Shown: positions 16,661 through 24,503 of the stretch, one piece after another | How positions within the stretch are numbered: the first letter of the stretch is position 1 | Layout of the letters: each line of letters opens with the position of its first letter | Assembly (NCBI RefSeq): GCF_004402215.1 | Contig: NZ_SOEZ01000081.1 | Location: 1 to 64,000, forward strand | DNA length: 64,000 nucleotides | Direction of reading: 5' to 3' | DNA from: Cryobacterium tagatosivorans | Lineage (GTDB): Bacteria; Actinomycetota; Actinomycetes; Actinomycetales; Microbacteriaceae | The notes under the pieces: generated by a model | The model's database searches: none | What the model was told of the DNA's origin: nothing | Seen by the model: the letters and a program-made list of their open reading frames with translations, nothing else | Made by a program: the position numbers and the translations under genes

Positions 16661-17892
16661 GAGTGGTCCTTCGCGCAGCGGCCGCCGAGGTGCGCGGCGA
16701 CATCCTCGGCAAACACGGTGAGGGTGCTGAGCACGAACCTGGCGGTGCCGTCGGGGTGGTGGCAGGAGCCGCGGCCGGTGACGAGCTCGGCGAGCCGGCG
16801 CACCTCCGCGGGCAGGCCCGCATTCCGGTCACCGCGCGCGAGCCGGTGGAGCACCTCCGCCATGGCGGGCAGGCCGTTCACGCACGGGCCGCACTGGCCC
16901 GCGGTTTCGCCGGCCAGGTAGCCGGCGATCGAGCTCGCCAGGGTGAGCGGGCAGCGGCGGGCGTCGAGGGCCATCAGGATGCCGGCGCCGACGGCCGCGC
17001 CGAAGGGTGCAAGCTGCTCGCGGGCGAGGTTCGCGGAGAAGCCTGCGGCCGGGACCCAGGCGCCGTGGTACCCGCCGACCAGGACGGCCGACAGGGCGGC
17101 CGTGTCCGCTCCGGCAAACCCGAGCAGGTCCCCGATCCGGGTGCCGCCCGCGATCTCCAGGACACCGGGCGACGCCACGTCTCCGCTGACCGTGACCAGG
17201 CGGGTTCCCGGGTCGGTCGCCGTTCCGACCGAGCGGAACCAGGCCGCGCCGAAACGGGCGATGAGGGCGATCTGCGCCAGCGTCTCGACGTTGTGCACCA
17301 GCGTCGGCCGCCCGTTCAGGCCGGCCTCGGTGAGCCGCACCGTCCGGTCCTGCGGCACGGGCCGGCGGCCGGCCAGGGCGCTGACCACGGCGGATGCCTC
17401 ACCGGAGACGAACGTCTCCGCGGACGGTCGCAGGTCAATGGCGCGGGCGTCCGGGCGCTCGGCCAGGGCGCGCGCCACAGCCGGGAGCGCCGATTCGGGC
17501 CCGTAGAGGTGGATGCTGCCCGCGTCGAGGGTGGTCGCGACGCCGAGCAGGCCGTCGATGACCAGGTGCGGGGCCATCCGCAACAGCGTCAGGTCCTTGG
17601 AACTGAGCGGTTCGCCTTCCGCGGCGTTGCCGACCACGACGGCGCGCCGACCGCGGGAACGGCCGCGGGCCCTGGCCGCCTCGATCTTGCGCCAGGCGGG
17701 GAAGGCCGCCCCGCCGCGGCCCTCGAGACCGGACGCGCGGAGTTCCTCGAGGAGCCCCTCCGCCACGAGGCTGGGTATCGGGCCGAAGTCGGCGAGGTGG
17801 CTCCCGAAGCCGGGCGCGCGGCCGGAAGTGAGCCTGGCCGTCCCGGCCGGAGCCGCGACGGTCGGGCGGACGGCCTGGGTCACGGGGCTCAT
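16657..17892 (-). CDS. NuoF-like (complex I 51 kDa type) flavoprotein
   Basis: A 411-residue stand-alone homologue of the NADH-binding subunit of complex I. The FMN/NADH region is recognisable: EGRGGAAFPAWRKI (57-70), VVGNAAEGEPLSSKD (86-100) and HNVETLA (200-206). An SLBB-like part follows (about 230-300). The C-terminal Fe-S region has C334 and C337 (GQCGPCVNG) and C377, but the third cysteine of the usual C-x2-C-x2-C is G340. C314 or C406 might replace it. It is not part of a nuo operon. It lies between a heme-b membrane protein and a ferredoxin, with ATGA overlaps on both sides. It probably oxidises NAD(P)H or reduced ferredoxin to drive the membrane component; direction is unknown. Confidence 0.85.
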   Translation of the reverse strand: MSPVTQAVRPTVAAPAGTARLTSGRAPGFGSHLADFGPIPSLVAEGLLEELRASGLEGRGGAAFPAWRKIEAARARGRSRGRRAVVVGNAAEGEPLSSKDLTLLRMAPHLVIDGLLGVATTLDAGSIHLYGPESALPAVARALAERPDARAIDLRPSAETFVSGEASAVVSALAGRRPVPQDRTVRLTEAGLNGRPTLVHNVETLAQIALIARFGAAWFRSVGTATDPGTRLVTVSGDVASPGVLEIAGGTRIGDLLGFAGADTAALSAVLVGGYHGAWVPAAGFSANLAREQLAPFGAAVGAGILMALDARRCPLTLASSIAGYLAGETAGQCGPCVNGLPAMAEVLHRLARGDRNAGLPAEVRRLAELVTGRGSCHHPDGTARFVLSTLTVFAEDVAAHLGGRCAKDHS

Positions 17893-18476
17893 GGGTTCCT
17901 CCTTGCTCGTACGGGTCGGTCCGGAGCGGCTGCCTGCCGGATGCCCTGGTACTCGACGAACCCGCGGGTCAGCCGCCAGCCGACCGCCGCGATGACGGCC
18001 GCGGAACAGGCCGCGGCGAAGGCGATGAACCAGGATTGCGAAGCATCCGTGCCGTTGCCGATCGAATGCGCGAGTGCGAACGGCCACATCGCGTAGGTGA
18101 GCCAGTGCACGGCGCGGAAGACCCGGCGGCCGACGTACCGGCGCAGCAGGCTCGTGACCATGACGGCGACCAGCAGGTCGACGGCCACCGTGCCGAGGCC
18201 CAGCCAGACCGGTTTGACGGCACCGAGGAACGGGACGAAGAAGTCGATGACCCTGAGTTGGGCGAAGGAGTCTCCGAGCAGGGTCAGCAGGTGGATGGCG
18301 ATGAAGACGGTCGCGAGGATCGACACGTTGCGGTGCACGAGAGCGACCGAGAAGCGGGGCAGGCCGAGCAGGGGGCGACCGGACCGGGTCAGGATGCCCA
18401 GCAGCACGGAGACCGTGAACAGCGCGAGCGCGACGACGCCGGTGCCCCGCCCGAGCGCCCAGAGGGCCTCGTTCAC
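17889..18476 (-). CDS. Ferric-reductase-like transmembrane cytochrome b
   Basis: A 195-residue membrane protein with five to six hydrophobic helices. Four histidines, H48 and H62 (13 residues between) and H124 and H137 (12 between), lie in helices in the pattern that binds two stacked b hemes in the ferric reductase/NOX/MsrQ fold. It has no cytoplasmic FAD/NAD domain; the adjacent NuoF-like protein could fill that role. It overlaps both neighbours by ATGA. The likely job is to carry electrons across the membrane to an extracytoplasmic flavin acceptor, as the neighbouring ApbE implies. Confidence 0.83.
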   Translation of the reverse strand: MNEALWALGRGTGVVALALFTVSVLLGILTRSGRPLLGLPRFSVALVHRNVSILATVFIAIHLLTLLGDSFAQLRVIDFFVPFLGAVKPVWLGLGTVAVDLLVAVMVTSLLRRYVGRRVFRAVHWLTYAMWPFALAHSIGNGTDASQSWFIAFAAACSAAVIAAVGWRLTRGFVEYQGIRQAAAPDRPVRARRNP

Positions 18477-19402
18477 GAGGCCACCGCCCCGAGCCCGACG
18501 GTCTCCTCGTCCGGCCAGCCGCCGAGGGTGAGGACGGTGCCGCGCGAGTCAACGAGTCGCGCGGGCAGTCCGCTTCGGTCCAGCCAGGCCGTGGCCTTCC
18601 GGCCGCGCACGATCGCTGCCGTGCTGAGGGTGTTGGCGCGGTGACAGGTCGGTGCCGCGACCGTCACGCTGCGCCAGACCGGTTCGGCCGGCAGGCCCGT
18701 TCGCGGATCGAGGATGTGGTGCTGGGGCGCTCCGCCCCTGGTCCAGCGCCGCCGCTGCGTGCTCGATGTGGCCAGGGCCATTCCGGCGGCCAGCGTCACG
18801 CTGGTGCCCGGGTCGTTCGGGGTGTCCTGCACGAGCACCTGCCAGCCGCCCGCCGGCGCGGCTCCGGCTGTCGCGATGTCTCCGCCCAGGCTCAGCAGGG
18901 CCCCGCAGCCGAGTTCGCTGCTGATCGACGCGACGACGCGGTCAGCGGCGACGGCCTTCGCCGTCGCACCCAGGTCGAGGACGAGGTGGGCGGGGACACG
19001 CAGTCGGTTTCCGGACACGGTGACACTTCGCCAGCCGGGCCGTGCTGAGGCAATGGCCCGCACCGGCACGCCGTCGTCTTCCACCAGGCGGATGTCGCGG
19101 TCGTAGCCGACCGCGCCCAGCGCGTTGCCCAGGGTCGGGTCGACGTCGCCGCCGGTCGACGCCGCGGATTCGAGCGCCTGCCGGACGAGGCCGGCGAGCG
19201 TGTCGCTCACCATCGTGCCGCGGGCGAATTCGCCCGCCTTGAGCCGGAGTTCGGAATCGGCGCGGAAGCGGTTCGCCGCCCGGTCGATGTCGGCCAGGAC
19301 GGCATCCGCGATCGCCCACGCCTGGTCCAGTCGACCCGCGTCCGTCACGACGAGGCGCGCGGTGGTACTCCACAGCGTCCAGTCCCGAGCCGCCGTCGCC
19401 AC
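18473..19402 (-). CDS. apbE: FAD:protein FMN transferase (ApbE)
   Basis: ApbE attaches FMN covalently to a Thr/Ser of target proteins outside the cytoplasmic membrane, using FAD. The 309-residue protein has family motifs DVDPTLGNALGAVGYD (about 96-111), LDLGATAKAVAADRV, SLGGDI and HHILDPRTGLPAE. No clear signal peptide or lipobox is visible at its start, so export is uncertain. It is the second gene of the operon, one base after the small acidic protein and overlapping the heme protein. No protein in this operon carries a recognisable FMN-binding domain with the usual flavinylation motif, so the target is unknown. Confidence 0.9.
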   Translation of the reverse strand: MATAARDWTLWSTTARLVVTDAGRLDQAWAIADAVLADIDRAANRFRADSELRLKAGEFARGTMVSDTLAGLVRQALESAASTGGDVDPTLGNALGAVGYDRDIRLVEDDGVPVRAIASARPGWRSVTVSGNRLRVPAHLVLDLGATAKAVAADRVVASISSELGCGALLSLGGDIATAGAAPAGGWQVLVQDTPNDPGTSVTLAAGMALATSSTQRRRWTRGGAPQHHILDPRTGLPAEPVWRSVTVAAPTCHRANTLSTAAIVRGRKATAWLDRSGLPARLVDSRGTVLTLGGWPDEETVGLGAVAS

Positions 19403-19403
19403 G

Positions 19404-19742
19404 TCAGGACCCGTTCGTCGAAGCGTGGGACGGTCCGCCGTTGCCCGGCCTCACGAGGAGACCCGGTGCGTTGTTCGCCGACGAGGATGACGAAGAGGAC
19501 GAGGACGAGTCGTCGTCCCGGCCTTCGTCACCCTCGTCCTCGGAGCCCTCGTCCTCGGAGCCCCCGTCGTCGGAGCCCGGCGTGACGAGCGTCGACGAGG
19601 CCGAGTTCTGACTCGCCGCCTTGGTGGCCTGCACGTCGGCCCAGGTGTGGAGCCCCAGCGCCGAGGCGGCGACCACCGCGATCAGGCCGATCGCGCCGGT
19701 CACTGCCCTGCTGAGCTTCCTGCCTCGTTCGTGGAGATTCAT
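19404..19742 (-). CDS. Small membrane-anchored acidic Ser/Asp-rich protein
   Basis: I do not recognise a family. The 112-residue protein begins with a basic stretch (NLHERGRKLSR) and one hydrophobic helix (about 13-34). A low-complexity outer region follows: several Glu/Asp/Gly repeats (SEDEGSEDEGDEG), a run of ten serines and a short C-terminal tail (HASTNGS). It is the first gene of the redox operon, with the ApbE gene one base after its stop. The position is where a membrane-anchored FMN-binding protein is often found, yet no such domain is present. The Ser/Thr-rich region might accept FMN or serve as a tether. The ATG at 19742 is chosen because longer readings add no sensible sequence. 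Confidence 0.72.
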   Translation of the reverse strand: MNLHERGRKLSRAVTGAIGLIAVVAASALGLHTWADVQATKAASQNSASSTLVTPGSDDGGSEDEGSEDEGDEGRDDDSSSSSSSSSSANNAPGLLVRPGNGGPSHASTNGS

Positions 19743-19859
19743 CGTGACGCCTCGCCTTCCCTGGTCTCGTTGTAGACAAGGTTGACGGCGCACGCTATGC
19801 GTTTCCTATGAAGAAGATATGAGCAAGCCCGCAATGGGCAGGTCGCGGCTCGGGAGGGC

Positions 19860-20450
19860 TCAGTTGCCGCCGGCCTGCCGGGCCGTCGCTTCCAGCTTGT
19901 CCCGGTAGCCCTGCCACCAGGCAGCGTCGCCCTCTGCCATGTTGTCGTTGTCCTGGCGGAGCCCCGTACTGCCGTCGATGAGCTCTCGGACGAGATCGGC
20001 GTGCCCGGCATGCCGGTGGGTTTCGACAGTCATGTGCACCAGGATCTTGTGCAGCGTGACCGCGCTGCGATCGGCCGGCCACCATGCCACGTGTCCGATC
20101 GCGTCCAGGGCAAGCGCGTCGACCGTGGCGTCGGAGTGCGCCCACACGCGACGGTACAGGGCGATGACCCACTCCCGGGGCTCAGCGGCCGTGGCCCACA
20201 TGTCCGCGTTGGGTTCAGCGTCGTCATCCAGCCAGGGCAGCGACTCGCCGAACGGGCGTCCGAACGTGTCCCCGAGGTAGCCGGCTTCGACGCTGGCCAC
20301 GTGTTTGACCAGTCCGAGCAGATTGGTGCCGCTCGGGACCAGGGGGCGGCGCAGGTCGTACTCGGTGAGTCCGTCGAGTTTCCACAGCAGGGCCTCTCGA
20401 CCGGCCTGCAGGTAGTGCAGGAGGTCTGCCTTCTGGTTCGTGTCGGTCAT
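19860..20450 (-). CDS. DinB/DUF664 family protein
   Basis: A 196-residue four-helix-bundle protein of the DinB superfamily, DUF664-type. Members in actinobacteria are often metal-dependent mycothiol S-transferases. Candidate metal-binding histidines sit in LVKHVASVEAGYLG (near residue 50) and in VTLHKILVHMTVETHRHAGHAD (about 130-150), the expected two positions. It is a single gene, upstream of the redox operon on the same strand but separated by 117 bases. The true substrate is not known. Confidence 0.85.
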   Translation of the reverse strand: MTDTNQKADLLHYLQAGREALLWKLDGLTEYDLRRPLVPSGTNLLGLVKHVASVEAGYLGDTFGRPFGESLPWLDDDAEPNADMWATAAEPREWVIALYRRVWAHSDATVDALALDAIGHVAWWPADRSAVTLHKILVHMTVETHRHAGHADLVRELIDGSTGLRQDNDNMAEGDAAWWQGYRDKLEATARQAGGN

Positions 20451-20469
20451 GAGAACCAGCCTTGCAGAC

Positions 20470-20665
20470 TCAGAGCGCGTAGATCAGGGGCGAGTAGACG
20501 TCGTCCCAGCCGTACTCCATCGCCGCGCAGGCATCCGAGTATTCCCTCTCCAGCGGCGTGGACTGCCTGCGCGTGCGATCACGCAGTTGCGCGACCACGT
20601 CCGTGGTGTCCGGCGCCTCGACTTCATGGGCGGTCAGGAAAGACTCTCCGCAGTACGAAACCGTT
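20470..20665 (-). pseudogene. Coding-like remnant without a start codon
   Basis: An open stretch of 65 codons ends in TGA at 20470. The codon use is like its neighbours, and the residues look protein-like (SYCGESFLTAHEVEAPD early, EYSDACAAMEYGWDD late). It has no ATG, GTG or TTG and begins right after an in-frame stop. This fits the 3' remnant of a small gene, or a gene broken by an internal deletion. I do not recognise the family. Confidence 0.35.
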
Positions 20666-20823
20666 CATGGTCCTGTTTCCCCCGGTGTTGTTCGTGCCTG
20701 CGTCGTACGGAAACGATGAGGGTCCCGAAACGACACTGGCGTCAAGCTAGCACCGGGGGCGGATGCTCGCTGTCGGCATGAAAGGGGACAGCCCGTCGCC
20801 CGCCCGCCCAATCGCGGTCGGAG
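20666..20823. other. Rest of the rpsO-dinB gap
   Basis: Together with the remnant this 427-base gap lies between rpsO and the DinB gene. I see no further reading frame, repeat or RNA in this part. Confidence 0.4.
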
Positions 20824-20861
20824 AAAACAAAACGGGCCGCCACCCAAGGGTGACGGCCCGT
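20824..20861 (-). terminator. Rho-independent terminator of rpsO
   Basis: On the minus strand, ACGGGCCGTCACC pairs with the complementary GGTGGCGGCCCGT over about 13 bases with a short loop. TTTTGTTTTC follows. It starts 17 bases after the rpsO stop. Confidence 0.9.
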
Positions 20862-20877
20862 TCGTAAGAAGATCGCG

Positions 20878-21147
20878 TTATCGACGAAGGCCGAGACGCT
20901 CGATCAGCGAGCGGTAGCGACTGATGTCGACATCCGACAGGTAACCGAGCAGACGGCGACGCTGTCCAACCAGAAGCAGCAGGCCACGACGTGAGTGGTG
21001 GTCGTGCTTGTGCTCCTTGAGGTGCTCCGTCAGGTCGAGGATGCGCTGCGTGAGCATTGCAATCTGAACCTCGGGGGAACCCGTGTCGCCTGGGTGGGTA
21101 GCGTACTTTTCGATGATCGCCTTCTTAGCATTAGCTTCGAGTGCCAT
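20878..21147 (-). CDS. rpsO: 30S ribosomal protein S15
   Basis: S15 binds 16S rRNA early in assembly of the small subunit platform. The 89-residue protein is full length, with the conserved [19 protein letters not shown] and [25 protein letters not shown] stretches. The ATG at 21147 follows AAAGGGGA. It is a single-gene unit with its own extended -10 promoter and a strong terminator. pnp, usually directly downstream, is 11.5 kb away on the same strand. Confidence 0.98.
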   Translation of the reverse strand: MALEANAKKAIIEKYATHPGDTGSPEVQIAMLTQRILDLTEHLKEHKHDHHSRRGLLLLVGQRRRLLGYLSDVDISRYRSLIERLGLRR

Positions 21148-21236
21148 AGATGGGATCCCCTTTCTCTCACTGCGCGGTGCCCGGGGCAGAATGCCTGGGC
21201 TCTCTTTGTCCGCGGCCGTTAGACGGCAACCTGAAG

Positions 21237-21245
21237 AGTTTAGCA
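21237..21245 (-). promoter_or_regulatory. Extended -10 promoter of rpsO
   Basis: TGC-TAAACT on the minus strand lies about 90 bases before the rpsO ATG. No good -35 is visible. It would give an ~83-base leader, room for the S15 autoregulatory structure known in other bacteria, though I cannot match a specific fold. Confidence 0.45.
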
Positions 21246-21299
21246 GAGTCCGGATGCCGCGGCTCGCTCCGCCGGCACCCGGACCCTTCACCCCGGGGC

Positions 21300-21785
21300 T
21301 CAGGCCCCGACGGCCGAGGCGAGGAGATCGTCGAGGCGTTCGAAGCCCTCGGTCAGGCCGCCTTCCATCCCGCTCTGGACCATTCCGTCCCGATCCTCGA
21401 CGGACTGGTAGACGGCGTGGATGTTCACCCGGGTGCGGCCGCCGAGGTCCTCGAAGGCCACCGATTCCAGGCTGATGTGGCCGGGGTATCCGTCGAACTC
21501 GAAGGTCTGCACGATCCGCTCCGGGGCGACGCTGTGGAACACGCCGCGGAAACCGTAGGGAGTGCCCTCCGGGTCGCTGTGGATGTAGGCCCACGACCCA
21601 CCGGGCCGCACGTCGAACTCCTGCACTTCGATCTTCAGGTCGCGCGGGCCCAGCCATTGGGCGACCAGTTCGGGGTCGGTGTACGCCCGGTAGACGTCGG
21701 CGACCGGAGCCTCGAGCTCGCGCACGATGTCGATGAAGGGCACGCCCGGCTGCGCGGTGACGGTAACGGGGTTGTGTTCACTCAT
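21300..21785 (-). CDS. SRPBCC (AHSA1-type) protein
   Basis: A 161-residue helix-grip protein of the START/Bet v1-like superfamily, AHSA1 branch ([32 protein letters not shown]). It should have a hydrophobic ligand pocket. The ATG at 21785 overlaps the stop of an ArsR-type gene (ATGA). This ArsR-SRPBCC pairing is common in actinobacteria, but ligand and role are mostly unknown. Probably co-regulated by the upstream repressor. Confidence 0.85.
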   Translation of the reverse strand: MSEHNPVTVTAQPGVPFIDIVRELEAPVADVYRAYTDPELVAQWLGPRDLKIEVQEFDVRPGGSWAYIHSDPEGTPYGFRGVFHSVAPERIVQTFEFDGYPGHISLESVAFEDLGGRTRVNIHAVYQSVEDRDGMVQSGMEGGLTEGFERLDDLLASAVGA

Positions 21786-22144
21786 TTCTCTCCTGCTTTC
21801 ATGGTGTCGCGTTTCATGGTCTCCAGCACGTCGTCGAGGCGGCGGAACTGCCGCTCGGCGACGAGCCGGTGGGTGTCGATCCATGCGGTCAGCGCCTCGA
21901 GGGCGGCCGGATCCAGGTGGCACGGCCGCCGCTGGCCGTCCCTCGTTCGAGTGATCAGCCCAGCGGCTTCGAGCACCTGGATGTGTTTCGACACGCCCTG
22001 CTTGGTCATGGAAAACGGTTCGGCGAGCTCGTTCACCGTGGCCGGGCCGCGCGACAGGCGCGCGATCAGCCGGCGGCGGACCGGGTCTGCCAGGGCCAGG
22101 AACGCACGGTCGAGCTGCGCTTCCGGGTTCTCATCGTCCAACAT
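21782..22144 (-). CDS. ArsR family transcriptional regulator
   Basis: A 120-residue winged-helix regulator (HTH about 35-75: ATVNELAEPFSMTKQGVSKHIQVLEAAGL). It belongs to the ArsR group paired with SRPBCC proteins rather than the metal sensors; one cysteine only (RRPCHLDP). It is the first gene of a two-gene unit. The ATCAAC/GTTGAT repeats in front of it are likely its own operator. The signal is unknown. Confidence 0.87.
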   Translation of the reverse strand: MLDDENPEAQLDRAFLALADPVRRRLIARLSRGPATVNELAEPFSMTKQGVSKHIQVLEAAGLITRTRDGQRRPCHLDPAALEALTAWIDTHRLVAERQFRRLDDVLETMKRDTMKAGEK

Positions 22145-22146
22145 AA

Positions 22147-22180
22147 ATCAACCTGTTATTTGATCAACCACTTAGTTGAT
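22147..22180. promoter_or_regulatory. Candidate operator of the ArsR-SRPBCC unit
   Basis: ATCAAC occurs at 22147 and 22163, and its inverse GTTGAT at 22175. The pair 22163-22180 forms a dyad with a 6-base spacer. The block directly precedes the ArsR start codon and is much more AT-rich than its surroundings. Confidence 0.5.
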
Positions 22181-22261
22181 AATCCCAAAATAGGAGCCTG
22201 ATGCGCCCCTGTCAAGTCCCTGCCCCACGGTATTTTGCCCCGGGACTTCGCCCACCCGCGG

Positions 22262-22356
22262 TGCATAACTCCGCCAGATCGGTGGACGTCGGCCCAACAA
22301 CCCCCGTGACTTCGCGGGCTCAGGATGCGGTGCCGATTTTCTGGCGGAGTTATGCG
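22262..22356. repeat. Long stem-loop between arsR and the VWA gene
   Basis: GCATAACTCCGCCAGA (from 22263) is the inverse of the segment ending near 22355. The stem of about 20 pairs has a 2-base bulge, and a ~50-base loop contains GCGGG-type secondary pairing. The space of 265 bases between the genes has nothing else. Confidence 0.65.
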
Positions 22357-22409
22357 CAGCCGGCCGGCGCGGAATGTGCACGGGGCTGGCGGAAGGAGCG
22401 GGAGAGTCG

Positions 22410-23039
22410 CTACTTCTCTCCCTTGGCGGCCTTCCGCTGCTCGGACGAGAACGCGCCGTCGACGCCCGTGCGGGTTCTCTTGATGTAGTCGTTCAGGCCC
22501 TCGCTGAGCCCGGCGACACCGTCGGACACGGCCGCGTAGGTCATCGATTTGTCGGCCTGGAAGCCGAGGTGGGCCCCGGTGAGCACGGCGTCCTGGTTCG
22601 CCCCGAGGAAGACGAAGTCCCAGCTGAAGTCGTTCGTCTGCTGCCGCACGAGCGTGCGCACGGATTCCGCGGTCCACTCGTGGCTCGAGTTCTCCTCGCC
22701 GTCGGTCGCCACGACGACCTGCACGGTGCCGGGCCGCTGGTTCTCCGGCAGGAGGGCGAGGCGCCAGCCGTAGGTGGAGACCGCGTGCCCGATCGCGTCG
22801 TAGAGGGCCGTCGCGCCGCGGGGCTCGAGCGTGACGACGACCTGCGCCGGGTCGGCGAAGGTGGCCTGGGTCTCGATCTCGGTGTCGAAGGTCACGATGT
22901 CGACGCTGAGCCGGCCGGGCTCGGCCGCCTGGTCGCGCAGCATCGATTCGAGGCCGCCGACCATGTCGTTGCGGATGGTTGTCATCGATCCGCTGCGGTC
23001 GATGATGAGCAGCAGGCCGGTGTAGTTGGGGTCGGTCAT
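22410..23039 (-). CDS. VWA domain protein
   Basis: A 209-residue cytoplasmic protein consisting of a single von Willebrand factor A domain. The metal-ion-dependent adhesion site begins DRSGSM (14-19) and continues with the Thr of GATALYDA and the Asp of ATDGEENSS. It lacks signal peptide and membrane segment. Similar small VWA proteins are found near stress or phage-like genes, but here it stands alone. The partner is unknown. Confidence 0.87.
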   Translation of the reverse strand: MTDPNYTGLLLIIDRSGSMTTIRNDMVGGLESMLRDQAAEPGRLSVDIVTFDTEIETQATFADPAQVVVTLEPRGATALYDAIGHAVSTYGWRLALLPENQRPGTVQVVVATDGEENSSHEWTAESVRTLVRQQTNDFSWDFVFLGANQDAVLTGAHLGFQADKSMTYAAVSDGVAGLSEGLNDYIKRTRTGVDGAFSSEQRKAAKGEK

Positions 23040-23191
23040 GTGAGTCTCCTGTCGTCTGGTGTGCGCCCGCGCCAGGTGCTGGCCGGACCCGGCGCCGCAG
23101 TGACAACCGCAGGACGACTCGTATCCCACATGCTGCCGGGGACCACCGACATTCCTGCCGATGCGCCGGCGCGGAAACGTTGCGCGGGTAC

Positions 23192-23233
23192 TGCGCCGCG
23201 TCGCGGGCGATGCGCCGCCCGCGCAGCGGCGCA
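23192..23233. repeat. GC-rich hairpin, copy 2 of 2
   Basis: Arms of 16 bases (TGCGCCGCGTCGCGGG against CCCGCGCAGCGGCGCA, two mismatches) enclose a 10-base loop. Loop and right arm match the copy at 3201-3238 with one change in 30 bases. It lies between the VWA and MFS genes. Confidence 0.7.
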
Positions 23234-23273
23234 CCACCCGCGCGCCTCGGAATCGGCAGCGCAGGCTCCCGCG

Positions 23274-24503
23274 TCAGGCGGGGATGCTGACCGGCCCGGC
23301 CGGGATCGCGCGCGGCCACGCCCGCGCCGCGACGAGGCCCGCGGCTGCCGCGATGACGGCGAGGATGAGCGCGGTCGCCGGGAGGCCGAGCAGGGACCCG
23401 AGGACTCCGGCGAGCGGGTAGGTGAGGATGTAGCAGGCGTGTGAGAGCGAGAACTGCGCGGCGAAGACCGCCGGACGGTTCGAGTCGTCGGATGCGCGCC
23501 GGAGCAGCCGCGCGGACGGCGTGAGCACCAGCGCGGTCGCTGCCCCGAGGACGAACCAGGTGGCCAGGATCCCCGCCCAGGCCGCCGGGGACGCCGCGGC
23601 GCCGGCGAGCAGCGCGACGAGCAGCATCCCCACCGGGAGGATGCCGCATCCGAGGAGCATCACGCGCCGCTCCGGGTAGCGTTCGAGCAGGCGCGGCAGG
23701 GCGAGGGCGACGATCATCGATCCCGCGCCGTAGCAGGCGAGGGCCAGCGCGAAGTCGGTCTGCGGCCGCCCCAGCTCGCCCTGCACGAGCACGACGGTGT
23801 TCACGAGGACCATGGCCGTGGCCGCGGCGACCACGAGGTTCATGGCGAGCAGGCCGCGCAGCTCGGGGGTGCGCCGGAAGACCCTCGCTCCGCGGGTGAG
23901 CCGGTCGAGGAAGGGCGCCGGAGTGGCCGGCCGGCGGGAGGGGAGGACCGTGGCCAGCACGAGCACGGCCGATCCGGCGAAGCCGAGGGCCGTTCCCACG
24001 AACAGGGAGTGGTAGCTGATCACGGTGAGCAGCGCCGCGGCGAGCACGGGGCTGAGCAGCGACTCCAGGTCGTAGGCGAGGCGGGACAGCGACAGCGCCC
24101 TGGTGTAGTCGCGCTCGTCCGGCAGGACCTCCGGAATCAGGGCCTGGAAGGCCGGGGTGAAGGTGGCCGAGGCGGCCTGGAGCGCGAACACGAGCAGGTA
24201 GATCTGCCACACCTCGGTCACGAACGGAAGGGAGAGTGCCACTGCCGCGCGGAGGGCGTCGGCCGAGACCAGCAGGGCCTTGCGGGGCAGGTGGCTGGTG
24301 ATCGCCGAGACAACCGGGGCGAGACCGACGTAGGCGAGCATCTTGATCGTGAACGCCGTGCCGAGCACGATTCCGGCGTCGCCGCCGGCCAGGTCGAACG
24401 CGAGCAGGCCGAGGGCAACGGTCAGCAGTCCCGTGCCGATGAGCGCCACGACCTGCGCGCCGAACAGCTTCCGGTAGGCGGCGTTGCGGAAGACGTTACG
24501 CAT
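23274..24503 (-). CDS. MFS transporter
   Basis: A 409-residue major facilitator with about 12 membrane helices. The order of segments and the loop motif DALRAAVALSLPFVTEVWQ resemble the MFS_3/enterobactin-exporter-like group often annotated as drug exporters. It is read together with the AI-2E-type gene, overlapping it by 8 bases, so the two transporters form one unit. Substrate unknown. A GC-rich repeat lies just after the stop. Confidence 0.88.
   Translation of the reverse strand: MRNVFRNAAYRKLFGAQVVALIGTGLLTVALGLLAFDLAGGDAGIVLGTAFTIKMLAYVGLAPVVSAITSHLPRKALLVSADALRAAVALSLPFVTEVWQIYLLVFALQAASATFTPAFQALIPEVLPDERDYTRALSLSRLAYDLESLLSPVLAAALLTVISYHSLFVGTALGFAGSAVLVLATVLPSRRPATPAPFLDRLTRGARVFRRTPELRGLLAMNLVVAAATAMVLVNTVVLVQGELGRPQTDFALALACYGAGSMIVALALPRLLERYPERRVMLLGCGILPVGMLLVALLAGAAASPAAWAGILATWFVLGAATALVLTPSARLLRRASDDSNRPAVFAAQFSLSHACYILTYPLAGVLGSLLGLPATALILAVIAAAAGLVAARAWPRAIPAGPVSIPA

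Noticed and set aside
19743-19859. ECF sigma promoter (GGAAAC ... CGTC) before the redox operon
   Set aside because: The spacing of 13 bases is too short for known ECF promoters, and no sigma/anti-sigma gene is adjacent.
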